A DNA stretch of 43,731 nucleotides from Klebsiella oxytoca NBRC 105695 (GCF_001598695.1 NZ_BCZK01000024.1:1-43731); one strand, 5' to 3'. Counted from the first letter of the stretch, positions 1-9,491 are shown. Translations and numbers: made by a program. The notes: generated by a model from the sequence alone, not told the origin.

Positions 1-13
1 CATTGCCAGGCAT
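1..13 (+). rRNA. rrf: 3' end of a 5S rRNA gene (partial)
   Basis: The first bases end in TGCCAGGCAT, the invariant 3' end of enterobacterial 5S rRNA, and a strong intrinsic terminator follows ten bases later. In E. coli the 3' end of rrnD faces the acrEF-yhdV region in this same convergent orientation, which supports the call. Only the last dozen or so bases are in the window, so this is an inference from a short match plus context. Confidence 0.72.
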
Positions 14-22
14 CAAACAAGT

Positions 23-52
23 AAAAAGCCCATCCGTTAGGATGGGCTTTTT
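23..52 (+). terminator. rho-independent terminator of the rrn operon
   Basis: Perfect 13-bp stem (AAAAAGCCCATCC pairing with GGATGGGCTTTTT) with a GTTA tetraloop, ending in a T run. It lies just after the 5S 3' end and would stop rRNA transcription entering from the left. The A run on the other side makes it potentially bidirectional. Confidence 0.85.
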
Positions 53-201
53 GCGTTTTCGCTCCTGCGTAAATATCCTTTTTCCTGGCTGGTAATGGCA
101 ATTTATCCGTTTGACGTTATCTGAGGGGAGGGGCTTTGCCCGGCCTTTAGTCGCGGGTGATACCTACCGTTAAGCATCGCGGAACTTACCTTCGGGGAAG
201 C

Positions 202-225
202 GGTACCGGATAACCCTCCGGTACC
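202..225 (+). terminator. hairpin between rrn end and yhdV, possible second terminator
   Basis: A perfect 9-bp inverted repeat (GGTACCGGA / TCCGGTACC) with a 6-base loop is followed on the plus strand by TTTTA. It lies between the convergent rrn end and yhdV stop codon, so it could be a back-up rrn terminator. On the minus strand no T run follows, so its role for yhdV is doubtful. Confidence 0.5.
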
Positions 226-249
226 TTTTATGGCAGAGAAGAGAAGGCG

Positions 250-471
250 TTAACGGGTTAAAGCTACAATACCGAGCGTCAGGCCAGCTACCGCGGCTGC
301 GCCGCCGGCAATCGCGCCAGCGGTTTCCCAGTTATCCTGAGTTGTTCCTTTCACACAAGTATTGGTATGGACGAGTCTACCTTCAGAGTCATAAACCGGT
401 ACGCACGGAGAGTCATGTGCACAGCCGGCAAGTAGCGTAGCCAGCAATGCCACTATAATAAATTTGTTCAT
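250..471 (-). CDS. yhdV: YhdV-like small lipoprotein
   Basis: Small (73 aa) outer-membrane-type lipoprotein of unknown function. A hydrophobic signal peptide ends in the lipobox LLAGC (Cys at about residue 17), followed by a short soluble part containing two Cys. The C-terminal third is very rich in Gly and Ala (AIAGGAAAVAG) and could be a hydrophobic hairpin. Sequence and position (beside acrF) match E. coli YhdV. I chose the ATG at 471 because GAGGTAA precedes it at good spacing and a proper signal peptide begins there; a longer reading frame starting at 522 would add 17 residues that spoil the signal peptide. Confidence 0.85.
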   Translation of the reverse strand: MNKFIIVALLATLLAGCAHDSPCVPVYDSEGRLVHTNTCVKGTTQDNWETAGAIAGGAAAVAGLTLGIVALTR

Positions 472-716
472 GATGTTACCTCTAAATAATCCGCTTCGCT
501 GTAGTGGCGAACCCACGTACATACGGAACAGCTTATTTTATCATCAGAAATATAGTTGGCCGCCAGAGTAAATAATCTCAATTTATGACTAACGTAAATA
601 TTATTAAGAAAGACAGATGATCATGAGTAAATAATGTGGGTTGCGGGGCGAGGGTAGGTTAAAGAATAATAAATATATTTAATATCAGTGAGATAGGTAT
701 TTATTTTTCAGGCAAG

Positions 717-740
717 AAAAAAGGCACCGGATGGGTGCCC
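717..740 (-). terminator. terminator of acrEF
   Basis: Read on the minus strand, GGGCACC and GGTGCC form a stem with a short CATCC loop followed by six T, a few bases after the acrF stop codon. The bases between yhdV and this hairpin (472-716) are AT-rich and show no gene or clear signal. Confidence 0.75.
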
Positions 741-752
741 TGGAAAGAATAT

Positions 753-3700
753 TTAGTCTATGTGCCTGGTAAAGCGCCGCCTTACTACCACAAAGAAGAC
801 CGGGACAAAGAATATAGCCAGCAATGTTGCCGTCAACATTCCGCCCATAACTCCGGTACCTACTGCATTTTGAGCTCCGCTGCCTGCGCCATGGCTAATA
901 ACCAGAGGCAGAACACCCAAAATAAAAGCAAGGGAAGTCATCAGGATAGGACGTAGACGCATACGGGATGCTTCCAGTGTGGCTTCGATAATGCCCTTGC
1001 CTTCTTTATCCATCAGGTCTTTGGCAAACTCAACGATAAGAATCGCGTTTTTCGCAGAGAGGCCAATAGTGGTTAATAAACCTACCTGGAAATAAACGTC
1101 ATTATTAAGCCCGCGTAACGACGCCGCGAGTAATGCTCCAACAACGCCTAATGGTACGACGAGCATGACAGAGAAGGGAATCGACCAGCTTTCATAAAGC
1201 GCCGCAAGACACAGAAAGACGACAATCAGCGAAATGGCATACAGGGCTGGCGCCTGATTACCCGATAAACGTTCTTGATAGGACATTCCCGTCCAGTCGT
1301 AACCAATACCGGCAGGAAGCTTGCTGGCTAGCTGTTCCATTAAAATCATCGCATCACCGGTACTTTTCCCCGGCGCCGCTTCCCCCAAAACTTCCATAGA
1401 GGGTAAACCATTGTAGCGCTCCAGGCGCGGTGAACCATAAACCCAGCGCGAGGTCACGAATGCGGAGAACGGGACCATCTCGCCGTTCGCGCTGCGAACG
1501 TACATATTATTGATATCGCTCGGCAGCATACGGAATTTAGCATCGGCCTGAACGTAGACTTTTTTCACGCGTCCATGGTCAATAAAGTCGTTAACGTAGT
1601 AGCCCCCTAGCGCCGCGGAAATGGTCTCATTGATATCGGATAGCGAAATACCCAGAGCCTGAGCTTTCTCCTGATCGACATCAAGCTTGAATTGCGGCGT
1701 GTCTTCGAGCCCGTTGGGGCGAACGCGTACCAGCTGGTCAGGGTATTCTCTCACCATACCCAGAAGTTGATTACGGGCCTGGGTTAATGCGCTATGGCCC
1801 AGGTTACCCTGATCGATAAGCTCAAAATCAAAACCGGTAGCCGTACCCAGCTCGATAATTGCCGGCAGGTTGAAAGGAAAGACCATAGCATCTTTAATCT
1901 GACTAAAGGCAACGGTAGCCCGTTTGATGATTGCCTCAACGCCATTCTCTGCGCCGCTGCGCTCTTCCCATGGCTTCAGGCTGACAAACGCCATACCGGA
2001 GTTTTGGCCCTGGCCGCTAAAGCTAAAGCCGTTAACGGTAAAGACGCTTTCAACGTTCGCCTTCTCTTTATGCAGATAGTAATCGGTAACCGTATCAAGA
2101 ACCTTCTGCGTGCGTTCCTGCGTTGCGCCTGAAGGGAGCTGGATCATGGTCATAAATACCCCCTGATCCTCATCCGGCAAGAAAGAGGTGGGCAGGCGCA
2201 TAAACAATACCGCCATACCCACAACGATTAGCAAATAGATGATCAGATAGCGCCCGGTACAGCGCAGGATCCCACTCACGCTGTTGGTGTAGTGATTTAC
2301 GCTACGATCGAATTTCGCATTAAACCAGCCAAAAAATCCTTTTTTCTCATGATGATCGGCTGATGCGGGTTTCAGTAAGGTGGCACAAAGCGCGGGGGTC
2401 AGGATCAGCGCCACCAGTACGGACAGCGCCATCGCGGAGACGATGGTGATAGAAAACTGCCGATAAATCGCCCCCGTAGAGCCGCCAAAGAAGGCCATCG
2501 GGACAAACACCGCCGATAGCACCATGGCAATACCCACCAATGCCCCCTGGATTTGCGACATCGACTTTTCCGTCGCCTCTTTTGGGGAGAGCTTCTCTTC
2601 TACCATCACGCGTTCGACGTTTTCCACTACCACGATAGCATCGTCGACCAGCAGGCCTATTGCCAGCACCATGCCAAACATCGTTAGCGTATTGATGGAG
2701 TAACCGAATGTTGCCAGCACGGCAAAGGTGCCAAGCAGAACGACCGGAACTGCGATAGTGGGGATCAGAGTAGCCCGGATATTCTGTAAGAACAGATACA
2801 TCACAAGGAAGACGAGGATGATGGCTTCAAATAGCGTCTTCACCACCTCGTGGATAGAGATTTTCACAAACGGCGTGGTGTCGTAAGGATAGACGACCTT
2901 CATCCCCTGTGGGAAGTACGGCTGCAGTTCGAGTTCGGCAAGCTTCGCTTTTATCGCCGCGGCGGTATCAAGGGCATTAGCGCCGGTCGCAAGTTTAATT
3001 CCCAGGCCTGAAGCTGGCTTGCCATTGATTCTTGCGACGACGTTATAGTTTTCTCCGCCCAGCTCAATGCGTGCCACATCTTTCAGATGCACGACTGACC
3101 CGTCGGCGTTCACTCGCAGAGTTACTTTGCCAAATTCTGCGGGGTCCTTCAATCGCGTCTGGGCAATGATGGATGCATTTAGCTGCTGGCCTTTAAGGGC
3201 CGGAGTGCCGCCAAGCTGCCCTGCAGCAATCTGATCGTTTTGGATTTTAAGCTGGTTAATGACGTCAACAGGCGTCAAATTGTACTTATTCAGCAGGTTT
3301 CCATCCAGCCAGATGCGCATTGCATACTGTGCGCCGAAGAGCTGTACATCACCCACGCCGTTAAGGCGGCTGATGGTATCTTTGACGTTCGAGGCCACAT
3401 AGTCAGAGATATCATCCTGAGTGGTGCTGGGGTTATCGGAGATGAAACCAGCGACCATTAAGAAGCTACTGCTTGATTTCTCGACGCTAATCCCCTGCTG
3501 CTGTACTTCCTGAGGCAGTAGCGGCGTTGCCAGCTGGAGTTTATTCTGTACCTGAACTTGCGCAATATCCGGATCCGTACCCGAGGTAAAGGTCAGCGTA
3601 ATGGTCACGCCGCCGGCGGAATCGCTGGTTGAGGACATATACATCAGGTTATCAATGCCGTTCATGTTCTGTTCGATAACCTGAGTCACCGTATCCTGTA

Positions 3701-3869
3701 CGGTTTGGGCATCCGCGCCAGGGTAGGTGGCGGAGATAGCGACCGCAGGCGGTGCGATGGTCGGGTATTGTGCTATCGGGAGCTGCATAATCGCGAGGCC
3801 GCCGGCAATCATCATGATGATTGCCAGCACCCAGGCGAAAACCGGGCGATGGATAAAAAACTTAGACAT
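753..3869 (-). CDS. acrF: AcrF, RND multidrug efflux inner-membrane pump
   Basis: Proton-driven resistance-nodulation-division transporter that exports drugs, dyes and bile-type compounds from the periplasm and inner membrane through TolC, together with the adaptor AcrE. At 1038 aa it has the normal family length: an N-terminal membrane helix, a large porter/docking loop, a central bundle, a second loop and a C-terminal bundle. Proton-relay residues are visible: Asp409-Asp410 in [10 protein letters not shown] (AcrB D407/D408) and the Lys in [11 protein letters not shown] (AcrB K940). Similarity to AcrB/AcrF is very high throughout. It sits 13 nt after acrE in the same operon and is intact. 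The AcrF name rather than AcrB rests on context (yhdV, divergent acrS, fis). Confidence 0.95.
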   Translation of the reverse strand: MSKFFIHRPVFAWVLAIIMMIAGGLAIMQLPIAQYPTIAPPAVAISATYPGADAQTVQDTVTQVIEQNMNGIDNLMYMSSTSDSAGGVTITLTFTSGTDPDIAQVQVQNKLQLATPLLPQEVQQQGISVEKSSSSFLMVAGFISDNPSTTQDDISDYVASNVKDTISRLNGVGDVQLFGAQYAMRIWLDGNLLNKYNLTPVDVINQLKIQNDQIAAGQLGGTPALKGQQLNASIIAQTRLKDPAEFGKVTLRVNADGSVVHLKDVARIELGGENYNVVARINGKPASGLGIKLATGANALDTAAAIKAKLAELELQPYFPQGMKVVYPYDTTPFVKISIHEVVKTLFEAIILVFLVMYLFLQNIRATLIPTIAVPVVLLGTFAVLATFGYSINTLTMFGMVLAIGLLVDDAIVVVENVERVMVEEKLSPKEATEKSMSQIQGALVGIAMVLSAVFVPMAFFGGSTGAIYRQFSITIVSAMALSVLVALILTPALCATLLKPASADHHEKKGFFGWFNAKFDRSVNHYTNSVSGILRCTGRYLIIYLLIVVGMAVLFMRLPTSFLPDEDQGVFMTMIQLPSGATQERTQKVLDTVTDYYLHKEKANVESVFTVNGFSFSGQGQNSGMAFVSLKPWEERSGAENGVEAIIKRATVAFSQIKDAMVFPFNLPAIIELGTATGFDFELIDQGNLGHSALTQARNQLLGMVREYPDQLVRVRPNGLEDTPQFKLDVDQEKAQALGISLSDINETISAALGGYYVNDFIDHGRVKKVYVQADAKFRMLPSDINNMYVRSANGEMVPFSAFVTSRWVYGSPRLERYNGLPSMEVLGEAAPGKSTGDAMILMEQLASKLPAGIGYDWTGMSYQERLSGNQAPALYAISLIVVFLCLAALYESWSIPFSVMLVVPLGVVGALLAASLRGLNNDVYFQVGLLTTIGLSAKNAILIVEFAKDLMDKEGKGIIEATLEASRMRLRPILMTSLAFILGVLPLVISHGAGSGAQNAVGTGVMGGMLTATLLAIFFVPVFFVVVRRRFTRHID

Positions 3870-3882
3870 AGGGATTCGTACC

Positions 3883-5022
3883 TTATTGCGCGACAGTCGT
3901 CGCGGTATCCTCTTCGGCCTTCACCGTGACGCCGGGACGCACTTTCTGCAGACCGCTGACAATGACCTTTTCACCGGCTTTCAGACCGCTCGTGATTAAC
4001 CACTTATCGCCAATCGCCTGCGAGGCGGTGACTGGCCGCGTTTCAACCTGGTTTTTGTCATTGACGAGCATCACGCTGGCATCACCGCGCGGCGTACGGG
4101 TTACCCCCTGCTGAGGAACGAGAATAGCGTCTGGTGAAATACCTTCGTCGATGCGAGCGCGAACAAACATTCCTGGCAGCAGAGTATGCTGTGGGTTGGG
4201 GAAGATTGCGCGCAGCGTAATAGAGCCGGTGCTCTCATCTACCGTAACATCGGAGAACTGCAGGGTGCCCCGCAGCGCATAAGGTTGACCGTTTTCCATA
4301 ATCAGCTGCACGCTTTTAGTGCCACTGCCCTGCTGCAGACTCTCCTGCTTCAGGCGCATGAAATCATTACTGGACTCGGTAACATCAACATAAATAGGAT
4401 CGAGCTGCTGTATCGTCGCCATTGCATCAGCCTGACCATTTGTCACCAGTGCGCCTTCGGTTACGCTGGATTTGCCGATGCGACCGCCGATAGGTGAAGT
4501 CACTTTGGTGTACGCCAAATCAATGCGCGCGCTTTCAACGGCGGCTTTTGTTGCGATAACATCGGCATCCGCCTGGCGGGCCGTCGCTACTGCCTGATCG
4601 TATTCCTGCTGACTGATATATTTTGTGCCGAGAAGAGGCGCATAACGTTTGACCGTTAAATGGGCGATAGCCGCTGCGGCCTCTGCTTTCGCTTCATCAC
4701 CCTTTGCGCTGTTATAAGCTGCCTGATAGGTCGCCGGATCGATTTGATAGAGAGACTGTCCAGCGGCGACATCGCTACCTTCGACAAAGTTACGATGCAG
4801 GATAATGCCGCTAACCTGCGGGCGAACTTCCGCTACGCGGTAAGCTGATGTCCGGCCAGGTAGCTCCGTGGTCACGGACAGCGGCGCGCTGTTCACCACA
4901 TAAACGGAGACCTGAGGTATCTGCGCATGCGGTTGCCGATCGCCTGAATCATCACAGCCGCTGAGCAGGAGGGCCGGGATGATGAGGCTGGATAAAAGTG
5001 TAACCCTGACGTGACGTGTCAT
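3883..5022 (-). CDS. acrE: AcrE, periplasmic adaptor lipoprotein of the AcrEF pump
   Basis: Membrane fusion protein (379 aa) that couples AcrF to the outer-membrane channel TolC. The signal peptide ends in LLSGC with the lipidated Cys at residue 23, followed by the beta-barrel/lipoyl/alpha-hairpin order of this family: a lipoyl half near RPQVSGII, a coiled-coil hairpin rich in Ala/Glu/Lys, the second lipoyl half ([13 protein letters not shown]), and the C-terminal membrane-proximal domain ([11 protein letters not shown]). The start at 5022 is preceded by AAGGAAC. First gene of acrEF, divergent from its probable local regulator acrS. Confidence 0.95.
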   Translation of the reverse strand: MTRHVRVTLLSSLIIPALLLSGCDDSGDRQPHAQIPQVSVYVVNSAPLSVTTELPGRTSAYRVAEVRPQVSGIILHRNFVEGSDVAAGQSLYQIDPATYQAAYNSAKGDEAKAEAAAAIAHLTVKRYAPLLGTKYISQQEYDQAVATARQADADVIATKAAVESARIDLAYTKVTSPIGGRIGKSSVTEGALVTNGQADAMATIQQLDPIYVDVTESSNDFMRLKQESLQQGSGTKSVQLIMENGQPYALRGTLQFSDVTVDESTGSITLRAIFPNPQHTLLPGMFVRARIDEGISPDAILVPQQGVTRTPRGDASVMLVNDKNQVETRPVTASQAIGDKWLITSGLKAGEKVIVSGLQKVRPGVTVKAEEDTATTVAQ

Positions 5023-5400
5023 TGCTGTTCCTTATAGATTTTGAGCCAGGCTTGGCCACGAATCTGTGCAAGAAATAATGAATTAAAATGCGGTTTGGTA
5101 TCCTACAAATAAAAAACGGTGGATGTAAGAAATAGTTATTTTTTAGCCATCAGCAAGGCACGCAAAAACAAAATATCGGTGATTATGTTTTGAGAATGAT
5201 CTCAATTTAAAATTTGCTTACACTGATATTTAATCGGTGAATAAATTTCTTTTAATTATTCTTGTGGTGTATTTATTTGCATTTCACTTGAGATTTAACT
5301 TATCTGTATTTTTGCTAAACAATATTCATTGTCAGATGTTAGGTTTATACGTATTCACTTATTTCCCACACTCTTAATCTGGCGTAGAGCGGAGCACCGT
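5023..5400. promoter_or_regulatory. acrE-acrS divergent control region with two palindromes
   Basis: This 378-base AT-rich gap must hold the divergent promoters of acrEF and acrS. Two dyads stand out: TTGAGA-ATGA-TCTCAA at 5190-5205 (perfect 6-bp arms) and CACTGAT-ATTTA-ATCGGTG at 5221-5239 (one mismatch in 7-bp arms). TetR-family proteins bind such dyads, so either could be the AcrS operator. I cannot place the promoters with certainty. Confidence 0.5.
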
Positions 5401-6042
5401 ATGCCTAGAAGAACGAAAGAAGATGCGTTAAAGACGCGGCAGCTTTTGATTGAGTCAGCCATTCAACAGTTTGCCCTACGCGGCGTGACCGGTACAACGT
5501 TAGCCGATATCGCTGATGCTGCTGGCGTGACGCGGGGAGCAGTCTACTGGCACTTTTCCAGCAAAGCGGAACTCTTTAATGAAATGTGGCAACAGCAGCT
5601 TCCGTTACGTGATCTGCTTAAACATGAATTTACCTCTTCACATGCTCAGGACCCGCTCAGCAGGCTACGAGAAAAATTTATTATCGGTCTGCAATATATC
5701 GCCATTAATCCCCGTCAACGTGCGCTAATGCAAATTCTGTATCAGAAGTGTGAGTTTTCCAGCGAGATGATATCCGAGGCTGAGATTCGCAAAAAAATTG
5801 GTTTTAGCTATCCCGTTATTCGCAGTGTTTTACAGCTCTGCATTCGTAACGGATTATTACCAGAGGAAACCAACGTTGAAATTTCATTAATTGTATTACA
5901 TAGCGCATTTGTCGGTATTATTAAAAACTGGCTCGTAGAGCCCGGAAAATTCGACCTGTATCATCAGGCTCCCGCTTTGGTTGATAATATTATGTCGGTC
6001 CTTTGCGGAACCCGCGGGCTACAGGCGATAGTCAATCATTAA
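5401..6042 (+). CDS. acrS: AcrS (EnvR), TetR-family regulator of efflux genes
   Basis: TetR/AcrR-type repressor, 213 aa. The N-terminal helix-turn-helix (about residues 10-60) carries the family signature, ending in GVTRGAVYWHFSSKAELFNEMW. The C-terminal ligand/dimer domain matches AcrS/AcrR (RALMQILYQKCEF). In E. coli AcrS is known to repress acrAB and perhaps acrEF. I chose the ATG at 5401, preceded by GGAGC, because AcrS/AcrR proteins begin with M-x-R-x-T-K just before the helix; an in-frame ATG at 5329 would add 24 untypical residues. Divergent from acrE. Confidence 0.9.
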   Translation: MPRRTKEDALKTRQLLIESAIQQFALRGVTGTTLADIADAAGVTRGAVYWHFSSKAELFNEMWQQQLPLRDLLKHEFTSSHAQDPLSRLREKFIIGLQYIAINPRQRALMQILYQKCEFSSEMISEAEIRKKIGFSYPVIRSVLQLCIRNGLLPEETNVEISLIVLHSAFVGIIKNWLVEPGKFDLYHQAPALVDNIMSVLCGTRGLQAIVNH

Positions 6043-6054
6043 AACGGATGCAAT

Positions 6055-6092
6055 AAAAAAGGCGCTTCCCCATGCCGAAGAGCGCCTTTTAT
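6055..6092. terminator. bidirectional terminator between acrS and fis
   Basis: The stem GGCGCT / AGCGCC is extended by TTC/GAA with a small bulge. It is preceded by six A and followed by TTTTAT, so it can end both acrS (plus) and fis (minus), whose stop codons face it. Confidence 0.8.
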
Positions 6093-6115
6093 ATCAAACA
6101 CTTAACTGATTAGTA

Positions 6116-6412
6116 TCAGTTCATGCCGTATTTTTTCAGCTTTTTACGCAGAGTACCACGGTTGATGCCCATCATCAGGGCAGCACGGGTCTGGTTACCG
6201 CGGGTGTATTGCATCACCATGTCCAACAGGGGCTGTTCTACTTCAGCCAGTACCAGCTCATACAGGTCATTAACATCCTGACCGTTCAGTTGAGCAAAAT
6301 AGTTCTTCAGTGCCTGTTTAACCGAGTCACGCAGGGGCTTTTGAGTTACCTGATCCTGAGAGTTAACGGTAGAAACGGTCAGTACGTCAGAATTTACGCG
6401 TTGTTCGAACAT
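6116..6412 (-). CDS. fis: Fis, nucleoid-associated DNA-binding protein
   Basis: Factor for inversion stimulation, 98 aa. It bends DNA, activates rRNA and tRNA promoters, and stimulates site-specific recombination; it is abundant in early exponential growth. The flexible beta-hairpin N-terminus (residues 1-26), dimer helices and C-terminal helix-turn-helix ([20 protein letters not shown]) are all present, and the protein appears identical to E. coli Fis. It is the second gene of the dusB-fis operon, 24 nt after dusB. Confidence 0.98.
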
Positions 6413-6436
6413 AGTTCTGTCAGCTCTTTATTTCTA

Positions 6437-7402
6437 TTACGCAAAATTTTCGAAGTATGCCTCCAACGCCTCCAGCTGTTCGCTGGAATCTTCTATGGCG
6501 TTGAATGTGCGCCGAAACTGGTCATCTGGAGCGTGTTCCTGCAGATACCAGGATACGTGTTTGCGTGCGATTCGGTACCCTTTTGCGTGGCCGTAAAAGC
6601 CATGCAGTTCCCGAACGTGTGCACAAAGCAAGCGCTTAACCTCTGCCAGGGGCAGCGGGGGCAGCAGCTCTCCAGTGTCCAGATAGTGCTGGATTTCCCG
6701 AAAGATCCAGGGTCTTCCCTGAGCCGCACGGCCTATCATAAGGGCATCAGCCCCCGTATAGTCGAGCACGGCTCTGGCTTTAAGCGGGTCAGTAATGTCG
6801 CCATTCGCGATAACCGGAATGGAAACTTTCTGCTTAACTGCCCGAATACTGTCGTACTCAGCGTCTCCGTTAAACAAGCAGGCGCGGGTGCGTCCGTGAA
6901 TAGTCAGAGCCTGAATGCCACATTCTTCAGCCAGTTGGGCAATTTCTACACAGTTACGGTGTTCCGGTTCCCAACCGGTGCGAATCTTGAGAGTTACGGG
7001 AACGTCCACTGCTTTGACGACCGCCGTCAGGATCGACTTCACCTGGTCGGGGTACTGCAAGAGGGCTGAACCTGCAAGCTTACGATTCACTTTTTTAGCC
7101 GGACACCCCATATTGATATCAATAATTTGGGCGCCGCTTTCCACGTTAATACGGGCGGCTGCAGCCATCTCTTCCGGCACGCTGCCGGCGATTTGCACGG
7201 TACGAATACCGGGCTCATCAACGTGCACCATCCGTAAGCGGGACTTGTCGCTCTCCCAGACCTGCGGGTTGGAGGACATCATCTCGGATACGGTCAACCC
7301 TGCTCCCATCTCGTAACACAGCGTCCGGAATGGTCTGTCAGTAATGCCAGCCATAGGCGCTGCGATAAGTCGATTTCTGAGCTGGTAGTGTCCGATGCGC
7401 AT
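6437..7402 (-). CDS. dusB: DusB, tRNA-dihydrouridine synthase B
   Basis: FMN- and NADPH-dependent enzyme (321 aa, as in E. coli) that reduces uridine to dihydrouridine in the D-loop of tRNA. The TIM-barrel domain shows the family signature with the active-site Cys ([13 protein letters not shown]), FMN phosphate contacts ([28 protein letters not shown]), and the small C-terminal helical domain. First gene of the dusB-fis operon; the fis growth-phase promoter lies upstream of dusB, so DusB level should follow Fis. Confidence 0.97.
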   Translation of the reverse strand: MRIGHYQLRNRLIAAPMAGITDRPFRTLCYEMGAGLTVSEMMSSNPQVWESDKSRLRMVHVDEPGIRTVQIAGSVPEEMAAAARINVESGAQIIDINMGCPAKKVNRKLAGSALLQYPDQVKSILTAVVKAVDVPVTLKIRTGWEPEHRNCVEIAQLAEECGIQALTIHGRTRACLFNGDAEYDSIRAVKQKVSIPVIANGDITDPLKARAVLDYTGADALMIGRAAQGRPWIFREIQHYLDTGELLPPLPLAEVKRLLCAHVRELHGFYGHAKGYRIARKHVSWYLQEHAPDDQFRRTFNAIEDSSEQLEALEAYFENFA

Positions 7403-7440
7403 GAGTTAAGAAATGACCATACTGTGACTGCAAGGCGGCG

Positions 7441-7470
7441 TATATTACGCATTTTTTGCACGAGATGAAA
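7441..7470 (-). promoter_or_regulatory. dusB-fis promoter
   Basis: On the minus strand a TAATAT -10 box (7447-7442) is followed by the GC-rich discriminator CGCCGCC. A weak -35 candidate, TTTCAT, lies 17 bp upstream. The arrangement about 40 nt before the dusB start matches the E. coli fis promoter, known for stringent control through its GC-rich discriminator and CTP initiation. Confidence 0.7.
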
Positions 7471-7561
7471 GGCCAAACTTTGAGCAATCCACTGAGGTGG
7501 ATCAAAGAATCGCCGTCCAGGTCGGCGCTCATGAATAATTAGCTTTATAAATCATTGCATT

Positions 7562-7598
7562 AAAAATATGTGATGAATTTATCTACACATATATTTTT
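7562..7598. repeat. AT-rich inverted repeat upstream of dusB-fis
   Basis: AAAAATATGTG (7562-7572) is mirrored by CACATATATTTTT (7586-7598) with a 2-base insertion. It lies about 130 bp upstream of the dusB-fis promoter in the gap before the carbonic anhydrase gene. It could be a weak terminator or part of the upstream protein-binding region of the fis promoter; function unknown. Confidence 0.5.
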
Positions 7599-7638
7599 GC
7601 ATAACTTCTCATTTTTTCTTCCCGGGCCGGGGTGTGGA

Positions 7639-7675
7639 CAAGATAATCTGCTGAATTAATCAGCAAATTATCTTG
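7639..7675. repeat. 16-bp-arm inverted repeat downstream of the carbonic anhydrase gene
   Basis: Arms 7639-7654 and 7660-7675 pair with a single mismatch (C7648 against A7666) around an ATTAA loop. It is 56 bases beyond the carbonic anhydrase stop codon on the minus strand. No T run follows on either strand, so it is an mRNA 3'-end hairpin or protein site rather than a standard terminator. Confidence 0.7.
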
Positions 7676-7730
7676 GCTTTATGTGAGTTAGCTCTCATTT
7701 CAGAACATGATCGTGAAGCGTATCTGATGT

Positions 7731-8471
7731 TTACTCAATGACGACGCGACCATTCAGCGGCTGCACCGGACGATTGTTATCGTGATGCATGGTATGGCTA
7801 AATTTTGCCAGCTGCGCGGCAGACAACGTTAGCGGATGCTTAAGGACAATCCAGGTTACCCCTTCAGAGCAGGGCGGAGTAGTCAGAGAGCCGCTGAATC
7901 GCCAGTATGTCTTGTCCGCAGGAAGCAGGGCGTTGAGGTCCATTTGCGTGCTGATCTTCGCATTCTGCTCCGCTTTTTCCGGCATAGTGGCCCACAGTTT
8001 GTTCAGCTCGCTATTTTCCGCCCCCTGGTCAAACATCACCGCTACGACAGTGATGGCTCCTTGAGCGTTGGTATGGACCAGGTGCATCTCCATCGCATAG
8101 TGCTTACCGTGAACGGTATTTTCGCTCGGGGCATGGAAATGGAACTGCTGAAGGGTAAATGGCGTACCGTCAATTGTAATGGTGTCCGCTGTGGTAGTTT
8201 TTAACCCGGCCTGAATGGTGTGACCATTGTTGATGAGCGTAATTGGGCCATCAATATAGTGGGTTTCCAACGGTGACAGGTGCGCTTTGAACGTGGTATC
8301 GATGTTGATGGGAGATTGGTTCATGCCGCTCTGGCAGGTTTTGTACTCTTCACTGAGCGCTCCCCAGTGCTCCGGCGAACCTTCGCCTTCATAGCCCCAA
8401 TGGGAAGCAAAAACCGTAATGGGCATCATGCTTAACACCAACAATGCCGCCTTGCCTAAAGATGTTTTCAT
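7731..8471 (-). CDS. cah: periplasmic alpha-class carbonic anhydrase
   Basis: Zinc enzyme for reversible CO2 hydration to bicarbonate, 246 aa with a Sec signal peptide (likely cleavage after Ala22). The three zinc ligands are His111 and His113 in QFHFHAPSEN and His130 in EMHLVH; the gatekeeper Thr lies in SLTTPP (197-198), and Cys46 and Cys201 are placed to form the family disulfide. Exported, so it should act on periplasmic CO2. E. coli K-12 has no alpha-type enzyme at this place. It is monocistronic between prmA and dusB. Its ribosome binding site (GGACGA) lies inside a long inverted repeat, described separately. Confidence 0.95.
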   Translation of the reverse strand: MKTSLGKAALLVLSMMPITVFASHWGYEGEGSPEHWGALSEEYKTCQSGMNQSPINIDTTFKAHLSPLETHYIDGPITLINNGHTIQAGLKTTTADTITIDGTPFTLQQFHFHAPSENTVHGKHYAMEMHLVHTNAQGAITVVAVMFDQGAENSELNKLWATMPEKAEQNAKISTQMDLNALLPADKTYWRFSGSLTTPPCSEGVTWIVLKHPLTLSAAQLAKFSHTMHHDNNRPVQPLNGRVVIE

Positions 8472-8474
8472 ATA

Positions 8475-8553
8475 ATTCGTCCAATGAATAAGATGATGAT
8501 TTTATTGGTAACTACAATATGTTACCGCATCATCTTATTCTTATTGGGCGAAT
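8475..8553. repeat. long hairpin over the carbonic anhydrase translation start region
   Basis: Three stacked arm pairs: ATTCGTCCAAT (8475-8485) with ATTGGGCGAAT (8543-8553), one T:G position; GAATAAGATGATG (8486-8498) with CATCATCTTATTC (8528-8540), perfect over 13 bp; and GGTAAC (8507-8512) with GTTACC (8521-8526). The minus-strand ribosome binding site of cah (8482-8477) is inside the outer arm. A transcript starting upstream of 8553 could fold so as to hide it. Confidence 0.8.
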
Positions 8554-8572
8554 GATTTTGTACAGAAAACGC

Positions 8573-8602
8573 GAAAAGTTGTGGCCTGCGATGAGGCCAC
8601 AA
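8573..8602 (-). terminator. terminator of prmA
   Basis: On the minus strand a perfect 9-bp stem (TTGTGGCCT / AGGCCACAA) with loop CATCGC is followed by CTTTTC, directly after the prmA stop codon. Confidence 0.8.
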
Positions 8603-8609
8603 GGAGAGA

Positions 8610-9491
8610 TTACTTTTTAATACCGGTAATCCGGCACCACTCCTCTTTCTCCACGACGGGATCGAGATTAAAGAGGTCGGCGTATGCCTCACAAACGCTT
8701 TCCGCCTGGCTGGCAAGGATGCCGGAAAGCCCCAGCAGACCGCCTGTAACCGGCAGCACGCTGATAAGCGGAGCTAGCTCGCGTAATGGGCCAGCCAGAA
8801 TGTTTGCGACCACGACATCGGCTTTCATCGCCTCTGGCTGATCTTTAGGCAGATACAGTTCCAGGCGTTCAGAGACCCCGTTGCGCTCGGCGTTATCGCG
8901 GCTGGCCTGAATCGCCTGCGGATCGATATCAATACCAATCGCTTTCGCTGCGCCCAGCTTTAAGGCCGCAATGGCCAGAATGCCTGAGCCGCAGCCAAAA
9001 TCGATGATCGTTTTGCCTGCGAGATCGAGTCCATCCAGCCATTCGAGGCACATTGCCGTTGTGGGATGCGTACCGGTACCAAACGCCAGGCCCGGATCGA
9101 GCATCACGTTAACGGCGTTTTCATCCGGCACATCCCGCCAGCTCGGGCAGATCCACAGGCGTTTACCGAAGCACATAGGGTGGAAGTTATCCATCCATTC
9201 GCGCTCCCAGTCTTTATCTTCCAGTTGTTCGATTTTATGCACGAAACCGGCGCCCAGCAGCGGATGCTGCTCCAGAATCGCGACCACTTCTTGCATGTCT
9301 GTTTCAGCGTCAAACAGGCCGATAACATCAGTATCGCCCCACAGACGGGTCTCGCCCGGCAGAGGTTCGAATACCGGCGTGTCGTGCGTATCCTGGAAAG
9401 TAATGGAAACGGAACCCGCTTCCATCAGCGCATCGCTCAGTTCTTCCGCGTTCGCGCCGGTAGTGTTCAGTTTCAGTTGGATCCATGGCAT
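8610..9491 (-). CDS. prmA: PrmA, ribosomal protein L11 methyltransferase
   Basis: S-adenosylmethionine-dependent enzyme (293 aa, same as E. coli) that trimethylates several amino groups of ribosomal protein L11. The N-terminal substrate-recognition domain (about residues 1-90) is joined by a linker to the Rossmann methyltransferase domain with motif [16 protein letters not shown], the acidic ribose contact GIDIDPQA, and the catalytic-region motif [13 protein letters not shown]. It is 11 nt after panF on the same strand, so it is probably part of the panF transcript. Confidence 0.97.
   Translation of the reverse strand: MPWIQLKLNTTGANAEELSDALMEAGSVSITFQDTHDTPVFEPLPGETRLWGDTDVIGLFDAETDMQEVVAILEQHPLLGAGFVHKIEQLEDKDWEREWMDNFHPMCFGKRLWICPSWRDVPDENAVNVMLDPGLAFGTGTHPTTAMCLEWLDGLDLAGKTIIDFGCGSGILAIAALKLGAAKAIGIDIDPQAIQASRDNAERNGVSERLELYLPKDQPEAMKADVVVANILAGPLRELAPLISVLPVTGGLLGLSGILASQAESVCEAYADLFNLDPVVEKEEWCRITGIKK

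Noticed and set aside
5190..5205. Possible Fur box upstream of acrE
   Set aside because: TGAGAATGATCTCA resembles half-sites of a Fur box but lacks the 7-1-7 spacing and AT-rich core; kept only as an unassigned dyad.
6209..7069. 286-aa plus-strand ORF opposite fis-dusB
   Set aside because: Runs antisense through two conserved genes, with no plausible translation start or domain.
7568..7590. Possible CRP site (TGTGA ... ACACA) upstream of dusB-fis
   Set aside because: The half-sites are separated by about ten bases rather than six and the second half is imperfect.
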